A stretch of 64,000 bases of DNA from assembly GCA_964498075.1 (NCBI GenBank), contig CAZCGA010000014.1, positions 1 through 64,000 on the forward strand. The letters run 5' to 3'. Position numbers and translations under genes: made by a program. Source of the stretch: CAZCGA01 sp964498075 (lineage in GTDB: Bacteria > Desulfobacterota > Binatia > HRBIN30). The notes beneath the pieces were generated by a model. The model searched no databases and was not told where the DNA came from. It saw nothing but the letters and a program-made list of their open reading frames with translations. Within the stretch, counting starts at the first letter, position 1. Every line of letters begins with the position of its first letter. Below, in pieces: positions 1-9,917 of this stretch.

Positions 1-21
1 TCCATTGGCCGAAGCATCACG

Positions 22-830
22 ATGCCGCGCCCGACAAGACTCCGCGCATTTTCCGCCTGCATCATCACGCTCTGGGCCGCCACGGTCGGTGCGTTCGATC
101 CGGCCAATGGCGATCTCGCGCGCGCCGGCGCCGACCAGCACCGCGTTCTCACCTACAACACCGAGAAGAAGTTCATCCTCGACGCCTCGACCGACGACGA
201 ATACGACCGGATCATCAAGGCGATCGACCCCGACATCATCATTTTCCAGGAGATCGATCCCGTCGTATTTCCCGAGCGAGACCTGGCGCGTGCGCGTCGG
301 CCTGTCGGACAGTTTCAACCGCAACGCCGTCTGCAGCCGCTTTGCGCAATCGATGCCGATCACCGACACGAATCCGCCCTCGGACGTTCGCGGCGTGACG
401 GCGGTGCTCGTCGATCTCCCGCCCGCCATGCTCGGCGGGGCCGACGTTTACGTCATGGGCGTCCACATGAAATCGGGCGGGGCGACCAGCGACCACCAGC
501 GCCGGCAGATTCACGCCGACGCGCTCATCAACTGGATGCGCGACGCCCGCACCCCAGGCGGCAGCATCGATCTCCCGACCGGGACGCCGATGCTCATCGC
601 CGGCGACACCAACCTCGGATTCTTCGACGGCGGCGACGCTGCACAGCTACGTCGTCAACGGGTCGGTCCCTCCGATAACGGGACCAATCACTGGAACTAT
701 CGAGCTGCAGGATGCCGGCCGTACCTTGGTCATTGCCCCGACGAGCGCGTTCCCGTTCTTCATCGGCAAACCGGGATGCACCTTCGACCACTACAGCGGC
801 ACGTTCAAGAAAACGCTCGGCGGTCCGTGA
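22..830 (+). pseudogene. Endonuclease/exonuclease/phosphatase-family exported protein, two frameshifts
   Basis: The start at 22 opens a plausible signal peptide (hydrophobic stretch about residues 9-25). The reading frame then carries YNTEKKF and the FQEID metal-site motif typical of the EEP (DNase I / exonuclease III-like) superfamily. Near 265 the homologous reading moves to the next frame, which holds GVHMKSGG and GDTNLG, both EEP signatures. Near 635 it moves again into a third frame, reading SYVVNGSVPP to CTFDHYSG and a stop at 828-830. No single frame covers the domain, so the gene is broken or contains two indel errors. Substrate is unknown: EEP members cut DNA or RNA or dephosphorylate lipids and sugars. 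Family call firm, status less so. Confidence 0.6.
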
Positions 831-863
831 GGCGGCTCGGCCCGCCAGGGCGGTTGGGAGCGC

Positions 864-1343
864 TTACTTCAGCTTCGCGAGCGCCCGATCCATACCACCG
901 AGGATGGAGGCGGGATCACTCTCGCCGTAGAAGTACTTGTACTGCGGGCGCGCCTCGCTGAGCGACTCATCCAGCTGGCCGCTGGACGACAAAAAGTACG
1001 TTCGCGGGATGTACTCGCCGTCGGGCTTGTACTTCGTGCTCAGCTCCTGGTTCTTGTCCTTGTCCAAGCGGACCATGACGAACGACTTCGACTTCTCCAC
1101 GACTTTCGAATCGCTGAAGACCTTGGAGTAGTTCGCGCAGTGGGGACACCACGAGGTAAAGAAGATCAGGCAGATTGGCCGCTGGCTCTTCTTCGCCTCG
1201 GTGAGCCCGTCGTCGTACGACACCCATTTGATCTGCGCGTCGTTCCAGTTCTCAGCGCCGGCCAGCGCCGGCGTCCGCAACGCGATCACGCCAACCATCG
1301 CCAGCACCAGCCCAAAGCCAGCCCGCCGCAGCCCCTCGCGCAT
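864..1343 (-). CDS. Exported thioredoxin-fold protein
   Basis: A 159-residue protein with an N-terminal hydrophobic signal segment (about residues 9-30) followed by a thioredoxin-like fold. The active-site motif is WCPHC (Cys66, Cys69), and a cis-Pro-like YIPRTYF sits about 45 residues later. It resembles DUF255/thioredoxin_7-type periplasmic thiol-disulfide proteins, so a periplasmic reductase or isomerase role is likely. The start at 1343 was chosen because it opens the signal peptide; a longer frame upstream would overlap thiC. It lies 41 bases after the thiC stop on the same strand and may be co-transcribed, but a link to thiamine synthesis is not evident. Confidence 0.75.
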   Translation of the reverse strand: MREGLRRAGFGLVLAMVGVIALRTPALAGAENWNDAQIKWVSYDDGLTEAKKSQRPICLIFFTSWCPHCANYSKVFSDSKVVEKSKSFVMVRLDKDKNQELSTKYKPDGEYIPRTYFLSSSGQLDESLSEARPQYKYFYGESDPASILGGMDRALAKLK

Positions 1344-1384
1344 CGCTGCACTCCCGATCGTTCCTTGGTGCCGTCTCATTCGAC

Positions 1385-3034
<1,650 letters not shown>

Positions 3035-3094
3035 CGTTTCGCTCCTCTTTCTGTTGCGTGGCCCGCCCGTGGCGCCACGGAAAGTCTCTCGTTC

Positions 3095-3190
3095 ACGTGC
3101 CGCGAATCTACGCCGCCCCTGCAGCCGGTTCAAGCGGCGGTGGGTGAAGTGGTGTCGGGCTCCATCCGGTCTCAGCGCGGTTCGGTCCGA
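3095..3190 (-). promoter_or_regulatory. Possible degenerate TPP riboswitch (thi box) before thiC
   Basis: The thiC leader on the minus strand contains, in thi-box order, CTGAGA (complement of 3170-3175), an ACCC stretch, TTGAACC (3127-3133) and GGCGTAG (3108-3114). A palindromic GTTCGG/CCGAAC hairpin precedes CTGAGA. The usual CTGATCTGG...CCAGCGTAGGGA part is only partly present, so this is either a diverged or decayed riboswitch or a coincidence. Position directly upstream of thiC, where thi boxes usually lie, supports it. A covariance search against RF00059 would decide. Confidence 0.35.
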
Positions 3191-3194
3191 ACGG

Positions 3195-5273
3195 TTACTT
3201 GTCCAACCCCACCGTCTTCAGCAACTCGGTGAAACGCGGGTCGGCACGCAGGCTATCGACTACCGGGTCGACCCTTAGCCAGCCCCGGTAGATCGATCGC
3301 TGCTCCACCGTCTTGTGCAGCCACGCGAAGGCCTGATCCGTGTCACCCAGGGCGGCGTAGATGATGGCAAAGTCATACCCGGACACATACTGGCGCGAGG
3401 ATCGTTCGATCCACTCGGCCAGGATTTGCTGCGCCGCGTCTCGTTGTCCAGCTAGGGCATAGGCGAAACCAAGTACGCCGGCAATTTCTGGATTGTCCGC
3501 CTCCAGTTGCCTACTGCGTTCAAGCTCCCCGATCGCTTCGCCAACCCGGCCGGTCTGTGTGTACGCCAGTCCCAGGTACTCGTGCGCCAACCAATAGTCG
3601 GGCTGCATCGCCACGGTCTCGCGCAGTTGGTCGATCGCCTGCTCGTAGCGGCGAGCAAAGTAGAGATTGTTGCCCAGATTGGCGCTGGTCTCGGCCGACA
3701 GCGGATCCAGCTCGATGGCGCGACGACACTCTGCGAGGCCTTCGTCTACCCGCCCCACGAAAATCAAGGAGCCGCCATAGAACGAATGCGCCCACGGCCC
3801 GCTCGGCGTCAGCTCGATGGCGCGCCGGTACTCGCGCTCCGCCACCGGCCAGTTGTTGTCGTAGTGGAAGCTGATGAAGGCGAGGAAGGCATGCGCTTCG
3901 CCGAGTCGCGGATCGATGTCCAGCGCCCTCGTTGCGGCCTCCCGCGCCTTCGGCATCGCGTCGTTCGGCGGCAATGTGAAATCGGAAGCCCAGAGGTAGT
4001 AGTAAGCGAGTCCGTTGTATGCGAGCGCGTAGCGCGGGTCCAGGTCGATGGCGTGCCGAAGGTAGCCGATCGCTTTGTTGAAACCTTCCTGAGTGGCCTT
4101 GCTCGCGTAGTACCGCCCCTGCAGATACAAATTATAGGCTTCGAGATTGTCGGTTGCCGGTTTCTCCACACCGTGTTTCTCGTTGGCCAGCAAGGTCACC
4201 TTCAAGCGGTCGGCAACCCGCTGCGCGATGTCGCTGCGGATGGCGAAGATGTCCGGCATCTCTCGGTCGTAGGTTTCGGACCACAGGTGGTAGCCATCGG
4301 CGACGTTGATCAGTTGTGCGGTGATGCGCAGCTTGGTGCCCGCCTTGGTCACGCTGCCTTCCAGGACATTCCCCACGTGCAGTTGCCGGCCGATATCCTC
4401 GATCGCTTCGTTCTTGCCTTTGAAGGCAAACGACGACGTGCGCGCCGCCACATGCAACCCCGAGATCTTGGACAGCGCCCCGATGATCTCTTCGGTGACA
4501 CCGTCGCTCAGATACTCATCGCCGTGATCGGGACTCATGTTGGTGAAAGGCAGGACGGCGATGGACTTGCCCACTTCGGCTTGACCGACCGCACGCGCCG
4601 GCGTCGTGCGCGCGGCGGAGCTCAGCCGATACAGCCACCAGGTCGCGCCGCCAACCACGCCGAGCGCCAGCACGGCGAGGAGCAGCTGCCGGCGTCGCTG
4701 CGAACCGGCGCGCACTGCCGCGGCGCCCCGCTGCCAGGGCAGCACCACGCGGTATACGTCGATGGCAGCCTGGATGTTCTTCAACTCCGGCTGCCGCAGG
4801 CGTTCGAGCGGCTGGTCGATCTTGTTGTGAACCTGATCGAACACCGGGCCGGTGATGCAGATTCCACCGGCCTCGGCTAGCGGCTCGATGCGGGCGGCGA
4901 TGTTGACGCCGTCGCCGAAGACATCGCCGTCGCGTGTCTCGACGTCACCGAGATGCAGTCCGATGCGGATCTGAATGCGCCGGTCCGGCGCCTCGGATGA
5001 ATTGCGCCGCACCATTCCCTTCTGAATCTCAATGGCACAGCGCACCGCCTGCAAGGCGCTGGCGAACTCCACCAGGAAGCCATCGCCAGTGCCTTTGACT
5101 TCACGCCCGCTGTGCTGCGCAAAGATCGGTCGTACTAGTTGTTGCTGCTCGTGGAGCAGGGCCAGCGCCAACGCCTCGTTACGTTGCGTCAGCGCGCTGT
5201 AGCCGACCATATCGGTGAACATGATGGCGGCCAACTTGCGCTGCTCGGTGTCGTGGCTCGGCATCGGTGTCAA
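3195..5273 (-). CDS. Class III adenylate cyclase / TolB-like / TPR membrane protein
   Basis: A 692-residue multidomain protein. Residues 10-180 are a class III nucleotide cyclase domain with metal aspartates Asp21 (FTDMVGYS) and Asp64 (GTGDGFLVEF), transition-state Asn124 and Arg128 (GVNIAAR), and a Lys60/Asp117 pair that matches ATP specificity. Basic residues and a transmembrane helix follow at about 194-216. Then comes a TolB-N/FlgO-like domain (KSIAVLPFTNM to DGYHLWSETYD, about 236-350), ending in TPR repeats (about 375-660). The cyclase should face the cytoplasm and the rest the periplasm. It is a close paralogue of the gene 19 bases upstream and ends in the same motif VGLDK. It probably makes cAMP in response to an envelope signal; the signal is unknown. 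Confidence 0.88.
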   Translation of the reverse strand: MTPMPSHDTEQRKLAAIMFTDMVGYSALTQRNEALALALLHEQQQLVRPIFAQHSGREVKGTGDGFLVEFASALQAVRCAIEIQKGMVRRNSSEAPDRRIQIRIGLHLGDVETRDGDVFGDGVNIAARIEPLAEAGGICITGPVFDQVHNKIDQPLERLRQPELKNIQAAIDVYRVVLPWQRGAAAVRAGSQRRRQLLLAVLALGVVGGATWWLYRLSSAARTTPARAVGQAEVGKSIAVLPFTNMSPDHGDEYLSDGVTEEIIGALSKISGLHVAARTSSFAFKGKNEAIEDIGRQLHVGNVLEGSVTKAGTKLRITAQLINVADGYHLWSETYDREMPDIFAIRSDIAQRVADRLKVTLLANEKHGVEKPATDNLEAYNLYLQGRYYASKATQEGFNKAIGYLRHAIDLDPRYALAYNGLAYYYLWASDFTLPPNDAMPKAREAATRALDIDPRLGEAHAFLAFISFHYDNNWPVAEREYRRAIELTPSGPWAHSFYGGSLIFVGRVDEGLAECRRAIELDPLSAETSANLGNNLYFARRYEQAIDQLRETVAMQPDYWLAHEYLGLAYTQTGRVGEAIGELERSRQLEADNPEIAGVLGFAYALAGQRDAAQQILAEWIERSSRQYVSGYDFAIIYAALGDTDQAFAWLHKTVEQRSIYRGWLRVDPVVDSLRADPRFTELLKTVGLDK

Positions 5274-5292
5274 CGCGGCGCGGTCTGAGCCT

Positions 5293-7401
5293 TCACTTGT
5301 CCAACCCCACCTTCTTCAGCAGCTCCACGAAGCGCGGATCAGAGCGAACGCTGTCTAACTGTGGCTCTACTTTGAGCGATGTCAGCCAACTCGAACGCTC
5401 CTCGTAAGCCCTTCCCAACCACTCGAATGCCCGGTCCTTGTCGCCAAGGCCCGTGTAGATCAACGCGATCCAGTACGGGTCTACGTAGTGTCGCTTCGAT
5501 AGGGCATTCAAATCGTTCAGTGCCTTGTGCGCATCGCTTGTCCGTCCCGATACCGCATAGGCATGTCCAAGCTGTGCTATTATCTGCTGGCTGTCATCTA
5601 ACTGTCGAGCCGCTTGAAACTCGGCGATCGCTTCTGCGTTCCTCCCCTGTTGCAGATACCGCAAACCCTGGAGCATGTGCGCGCGGGCGAATTTCGGGTC
5701 CATCGCAAGCGTCCTCTGCACTTGTTCGACCGCTTGGTCGTATCGGCGCGCGTAGTACAGAACCCATGCGAGGTCCGCGCTGATGGGCAGGGAGAGCGGA
5801 TCAATTTCCTGTGCGCGTTTCAGCTCTGCAATGGCCTCATCCGCGCGCCCCCGGTTGCTCAAGAAAATGATGCCGTACCAGTGGTGGGCCGTGGCATAGT
5901 TTGGGTTGAGCTGCAGGGCTCGCTTCCATTCCCTTTCGGCAGCGAGCCAGTCCCTGTCTCTAAGATGCAAGAGCATGGCGAGCGAGTTGTGCGCTTCGGC
6001 AAGGGTGTCATCAATCTCCAGAGCCCTGGTCACTGCGGCCCTGGCTTTGGGCATCGCTGTCGCTGGAGGAAGGCCGCCGAACCGGCTCAATAGCAAGTAG
6101 CAGTCTGCCAATCCGGTATACGCCGAAGCGTAGTTCGGGTCTTTTTCGATCGCCTGTTCGAACTGCTCGATGCCCTTCTGGAATCCTTCCTCAGTCCGCT
6201 TGTTCCAGTAGTAACGGCCCAACAGATACGAGTTGTAAGCGTCGAGGTTCTCCGTCGCTTTGCGTTCGAGCCGTTGCCGCTCGCCTGCCAGCAGCGTGAC
6301 TTTCAACGCGTCAGCGACTCGTTGGGCGACCTCACTTTGGATGGCAAAGATGTCGGCCATCTCTCGGTCGTAGGTCTCCGACCAGAGATGATATCCGTCG
6401 GCAATGTTGATGAGCTGCGTCGTGATGCGGAGTCGGTTCGCCGCTTTGCGCACGCTCCCCTCCAGCACGGTGTGCACGTGCAGTTGGTCTCCGATCTTTT
6501 CGATCGCCTCGTTCTTGCCCTTGAAGGCGAACGATGAGGTGCGGGCCGCAACCCGCAACCCGCTGAGCTTGGACAACGCCGTGATGATCTCCTCGGTCAT
6601 GCCGTCGCTCAGATATTCGTCAGCTGCATCGGCACTCATGTTCACGAAGGGCAGCACGGCTACCGACCTTCGATCCTCGCCGTGGGCGAGCGGAGTCGGC
6701 ACGGCGGCCTGTGGAGGTGCCGGCGCAGTGGTCGGCGCGGCAGGCTGCTGATAACGCCACACGCTCACACCGCCGACAACGAGAACGGTCACGAGCAGTG
6801 CCACCAGCCCGACACGCCGGCCCATCTTCGGGCTCGCACTACGCCACCGCCGAGACGGCTTGGCGTGCTCCCACGGCAGCACGACGCGGTACACATCGAT
6901 CGGGACGTGAATGTTCTTCAGCTCCGGCTGTCCGAGCCGCACCAATGGCACGTCGACCTTATTCCGAATCTGGTCGAACACCGGCCCGGAGATGCAGATC
7001 CCGCCAGCTTCCGCGAGCGGCTCGATGCGGGCGGCGATGTTCACCCCATCGCCGAACACGTCACCGTCGCGCACCACGACATCCCCAACGTGCAGGCCGA
7101 TGCGCACTTGGATGCGGCGCTCGGCGGGCGCGGAGGCATTGTACTGGACCAGCGCCTTCTGCATGTCGATGGCGCACGACATGGCCTGCAGCGCGCTGGC
7201 AAATTCCACCAGAAAGCCGTCGCCAGTGCCTTTGACCTCACGTCCGCTGTGCTGCGTAAAGATCGGCCGCAGCAGCCGCTGCTGCTCGTGGACCAACGCC
7301 AGCGCCAGCGCTTCGTTGCGCTGCGTGAGGGCGCTGTAGCCGACCATGTCGGTGAACATGATGGCGGCGAGCTTGCGGTGCTCGGAAGGCTCGGGAGTCA
7401 T
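5293..7401 (-). CDS. Class III adenylate cyclase / TolB-like / TPR membrane protein (paralogue)
   Basis: A 702-residue protein with the same architecture as its downstream neighbour. The cyclase domain occupies about residues 7-177 with Asp18, Lys57, Asp61, Asp114, Asn121 and Arg125 conserved, so it should be catalytically competent. A membrane helix at about 203-222 follows, then a TolB-N/FlgO-like domain (SVAVLPFVNM to DGYHLWSETYD) and TPR repeats to the C terminus (SDPRFVELLKKVGLDK). Cyclase domains of the two are nearly alike while the linkers around the membrane helix differ, which fits tandem duplication with divergence of the sensor side. It lies 84 bases downstream of the protease gene on the same strand. 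Confidence 0.88.
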   Translation of the reverse strand: MTPEPSEHRKLAAIMFTDMVGYSALTQRNEALALALVHEQQRLLRPIFTQHSGREVKGTGDGFLVEFASALQAMSCAIDMQKALVQYNASAPAERRIQVRIGLHVGDVVVRDGDVFGDGVNIAARIEPLAEAGGICISGPVFDQIRNKVDVPLVRLGQPELKNIHVPIDVYRVVLPWEHAKPSRRWRSASPKMGRRVGLVALLVTVLVVGGVSVWRYQQPAAPTTAPAPPQAAVPTPLAHGEDRRSVAVLPFVNMSADAADEYLSDGMTEEIITALSKLSGLRVAARTSSFAFKGKNEAIEKIGDQLHVHTVLEGSVRKAANRLRITTQLINIADGYHLWSETYDREMADIFAIQSEVAQRVADALKVTLLAGERQRLERKATENLDAYNSYLLGRYYWNKRTEEGFQKGIEQFEQAIEKDPNYASAYTGLADCYLLLSRFGGLPPATAMPKARAAVTRALEIDDTLAEAHNSLAMLLHLRDRDWLAAEREWKRALQLNPNYATAHHWYGIIFLSNRGRADEAIAELKRAQEIDPLSLPISADLAWVLYYARRYDQAVEQVQRTLAMDPKFARAHMLQGLRYLQQGRNAEAIAEFQAARQLDDSQQIIAQLGHAYAVSGRTSDAHKALNDLNALSKRHYVDPYWIALIYTGLGDKDRAFEWLGRAYEERSSWLTSLKVEPQLDSVRSDPRFVELLKKVGLDK

Positions 7402-7485
7402 ACGCTCGCTGGTCTCCCTACCACTCGGATGTGCCCCGTGTCGAAACCCAGCGGCAGGGGAGCCTGAGTGTTCGACGTCTCGGCG

Positions 7486-7869
7486 TTACGGACGCGGGCG
7501 CCGGAGTTCCAGCTGTTCGCGCGGGCCGTCGAGTCGAACCACCAGCGTGCGCAGCACGTTGCGCCCCAGCAAGACATACGGACGGCCGATGGCCAACGCC
7601 TCGACTCGCGGAAAGACCAGCCCGTCGATCTCCACATCGACGCGGTACACCACGACGTCGTAGGGTGCACCGGCGAAGCCGGCGACGCGCACACTGCGCA
7701 CCGGTGGCAGGTCCAAATCGATGACCAGTTGCTCGGGCACCCCGCAGAGATCGGCGCCGGTGTCGATCTTGCCGTCGAGGGTAGCGTTCTGGTGGGCGCT
7801 GGGCGCACGCAAGCGCACCGGCACCACCGCTGCGGGCGGCTCGAACGCGCGACTGAAGCCACGTCTCAT
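7486..7869 (-). CDS. Clan AA retropepsin-like aspartic protease
   Basis: A 127-residue protein whose single Asp-Thr-Gly-Ala motif (KIDTGADLC, Asp36) and later hydrophobic-hydrophobic-Gly signature (YVLLGRNVL) match single-domain, retropepsin-like bacterial aspartyl proteases, which act as dimers. No signal peptide is visible, so it is probably cytoplasmic. Its start overlaps the stop of the preceding Phd/DUF5678 gene by four bases (ATGA), so the two are translationally coupled. Pairs of such proteases with short DUF5678-type proteins recur in bacterial genomes, but their function is not established. The substrate may be the coupled partner. Confidence 0.75.
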   Translation of the reverse strand: MRRGFSRAFEPPAAVVPVRLRAPSAHQNATLDGKIDTGADLCGVPEQLVIDLDLPPVRSVRVAGFAGAPYDVVVYRVDVEIDGLVFPRVEALAIGRPYVLLGRNVLRTLVVRLDGPREQLELRRPRP

Positions 7870-8261
7870 TCGAGGACGAAGCCAGGCATCTCAACGGTTG
7901 GCAATGCCGCACCAACGCGTCCGATAAAAAAGGTTGCTCCACGCTGCCGCTTCCAGACGCGCTCGAACAAGCGCTGATGATCGGCGTCGGCATCCACGAT
8001 CCGGCCACCGCAGACGGCGACGTAGCGCCCGGCAAAGCGCCGCTGCGCGGCGCGACCGAGTCGCTCGAACGCCCGGCGCTCGCGTTGCCACGCGTGCATC
8101 CGGCCGCGGTGCCCGGTCTCACGTGAGTCGGTGGCCGGGCCGAGTACCGCGTGGGGCTTCCCGTAGCGCGTAATCACAATGCGCTCCCCGCGCGCGGCGC
8201 GTTGCACCAACTGCGGCGCGCGATTCTTCAGGTCACGGATGCCGACACTCAAGGTGGCCAT
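7866..8261 (-). CDS. Phd/YefM-like antitoxin domain fused to DUF5678-like domain
   Basis: A 131-residue protein. Residues 1-45 (SVGIRDLKNRAPQLVQ ... GERIVITRYGKPHAVL) are a typical Phd/YefM antitoxin N-terminal DNA-binding domain. The C-terminal part (GRYVAVCGGRIVDADAD to the end) resembles DUF5678, a short domain of unknown function. The start at 8261 begins the Phd domain; an in-frame ATG five codons upstream and a longer frame to 8303 are possible, and no strong ribosome-binding site separates them. It overlaps the downstream protease gene by four bases. I infer a toxin-antitoxin-like or proteolytic regulatory pair; a classic Doc or YoeB toxin is absent. Confidence 0.7.
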   Translation of the reverse strand: MATLSVGIRDLKNRAPQLVQRAARGERIVITRYGKPHAVLGPATDSRETGHRGRMHAWQRERRAFERLGRAAQRRFAGRYVAVCGGRIVDADADHQRLFERVWKRQRGATFFIGRVGAALPTVEMPGFVLE

Positions 8262-8334
8262 GATGGTGGCCACAACACTGCCACGGCCCTCGGCACACTG
8301 CAAGGGCGACGCTCCACCAGCGCGTCGTCTGGGG

Positions 8335-8861
8335 CTACGGGGGCGGCAAAGCGTGCACGGTCTCCGGCTGGGGGCGGCCGCGAATGGGGAGATCGGCGTG
8401 GCGCACGAAGTCCGTGCAGACAGCGGCGGCGCGGCGGAAGGTCGTGTCGTCGATCGCCACGGCCGCGTTGAGATCGCGCGTCAAGCTTTGCAGCCGCGCG
8501 GCGAGGTTCACCGTGTTGCCGATCACCGTCCAGATGAATCGGTCCGCCGCTTGAATGTTGCCGACAAACGCCGGCCCGGTGGCGATGCCGACACCGACGG
8601 CGAGTGCCGGGCCGACACCACCACCGGGCCGGGGCAACTCGGTCATGGCAGCCAGGATGTGGTTGAAGGAGGCCGGGCCACTGCCTCCTGCCGACTGCCG
8701 GCCACGAGAGCGCCGCAGTCGCCACAAAACTTCTTGTCCGCCGGATTCGCCGCGCCGCATTTCGGACAGCGATTTCCCAGCGCGGCGCCGCAGTCGCCGC
8801 AGAACTTCTTGCCGGCAGGATTGTCGGCGCCGCAGTTCGGGCAGGCGACCGTCATCTTCAC
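8335..8861 (-). pseudogene. Zinc-ribbon class III cyclase with internal deletion
   Basis: The start at 8861 encodes two zinc ribbons in tandem (CPNCGAxNPAGKKFCGDCG and CPKCGAxNPADKKFCGDCG), the usual N terminus of zinc-ribbon cyclase-ATPase proteins. After a frame change near 8680 the reading continues with only the second half of a class III cyclase domain (GIATGPAFVGN, WTVIGNTVNLAARLQ, RGRPQPETVHALP), then stops at 8335. The first metal-binding aspartate half of the cyclase is missing, so activity is not expected. It overlaps the upstream nucleotidyltransferase gene by four bases. Confidence 0.65.
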
Positions 8862-9451
8862 GGTCTTGCGCGCGCACGCTCTCGGGCCTGCTCGAAGGCG
8901 GGTATCAAATCGCTCTGGGCCAATGCCTGTTCCAGCAGGCGCAACGTGTCCCGGATCACTTCGATGCGAATCGCGTCGTCGCCGGCCGCACCGTATCGGG
9001 CCGCAAGGATCGCGACAACGTCGTCGAGGTCTTTGGGACGCCCGGCAAGAATTTTCATGGCGACGATGTCTTCGGCGCAGGCGACCGGGATCGCGACACC
9101 TTCGACGATATGCTCCCGTGCGCGTTGCAGGAACAGCTCTTCGAGCCCTGGCCCGGCCAGCACGATATCCACGGGCATGGCGGATCCGACATGCACCAGC
9201 GGCACCACGCGCGTGCGTTCCACGAACCCATCGACATCGGCAGCACGCCGCGCGAATCCGGTTTCCTGCAATGCGGCAACCAAGGCCGCCGTCGTCAGTC
9301 CGCCGAGATCAACTGTGGCGTCTACGTCACCGGTCAGTCGTGCCGCGCCGTGGACGATTGCGGCTTGGGCACCGAACAGGTACCAGCGCAGCCCGAGCCG
9401 CTCGAAGACGTGCGCGAGGGCGCCGAGAAGCTCACCGAGCGGCGAAGGCAT
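8858..9451 (-). CDS. Nucleotidyltransferase-fold protein (AbiEii/MNT-like)
   Basis: A 197-residue protein with the minimal nucleotidyltransferase pattern: a WYLFGAQAAIVHG helix followed by TGDVDATVDL, giving metal-site candidates Asp42 and Asp44, then PVDIVLAG with a third acidic position. The C-terminal half is helical. Such stand-alone proteins (DUF6036/AbiEii-like) act as toxins or antitoxins that transfer nucleotides to RNA or protein, or are orphan enzymes. The gene overlaps a small upstream gene by 20 bases, suggesting a two-gene toxin-antitoxin-like unit. Function is inferred from the fold only. Confidence 0.72.
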   Translation of the reverse strand: MPSPLGELLGALAHVFERLGLRWYLFGAQAAIVHGAARLTGDVDATVDLGGLTTAALVAALQETGFARRAADVDGFVERTRVVPLVHVGSAMPVDIVLAGPGLEELFLQRAREHIVEGVAIPVACAEDIVAMKILAGRPKDLDDVVAILAARYGAAGDDAIRIEVIRDTLRLLEQALAQSDLIPAFEQARERARARP

Positions 9452-9689
9452 GCGCGGCCCGATCGATCTTGCGCTTCAGTTCGACGTGGTGCGCCAGGTC
9501 TTCCGCCTGATCGCGGGCTGTGGGCCAATCGGGACGCAGGCGGCGCATGTACTGCCAGAGCGTCTGACCTGCACGGATCGTGCGCGCCGGCCCATACGCT
9601 CGGTATTGCTCGGCCCAGTAGCGCTGCTTGGACGCTTGCACCTCGGCGCGATTGCGGCGCGCGAACTCCCGGATGCTCGCCGGATCCAT
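9432..9689 (-). CDS. Small hypothetical protein upstream of nucleotidyltransferase
   Basis: An 85-residue, highly charged, helical protein (many Arg and Gln; motif QRYWAEQYRAYGPARTI). I do not recognise its family. Its stop lies 20 bases inside the nucleotidyltransferase start on the same strand, the usual geometry of a two-component toxin-antitoxin or nuclease-partner pair. No signal peptide or membrane helix is visible. It could be the antitoxin or specificity partner of the nucleotidyltransferase; this is inference from context. Confidence 0.55.
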   Translation of the reverse strand: MDPASIREFARRNRAEVQASKQRYWAEQYRAYGPARTIRAGQTLWQYMRRLRPDWPTARDQAEDLAHHVELKRKIDRAAHAFAAR

Positions 9690-9917
9690 GTACCGTAGCC
9701 TAGCGCGAAGTGATCCGTCTTGCGACCGTAGCCCAGCGGCCGATCCGTTCCCCAGGCAGGCGATCCGTTGCCCGTGGCGTGCGCACCGCAGGTTTCTCCC
9801 TGGCTAGACGCCGCGCGACGATTGACAGGCGGTTTGTCCGCGCCGTATACACGGTCCGTCTGAGATTTCCAGGGGGACGGCGGGGGTTTTGGGAACGTCT
9901 GATACCGAGGCTCTATT

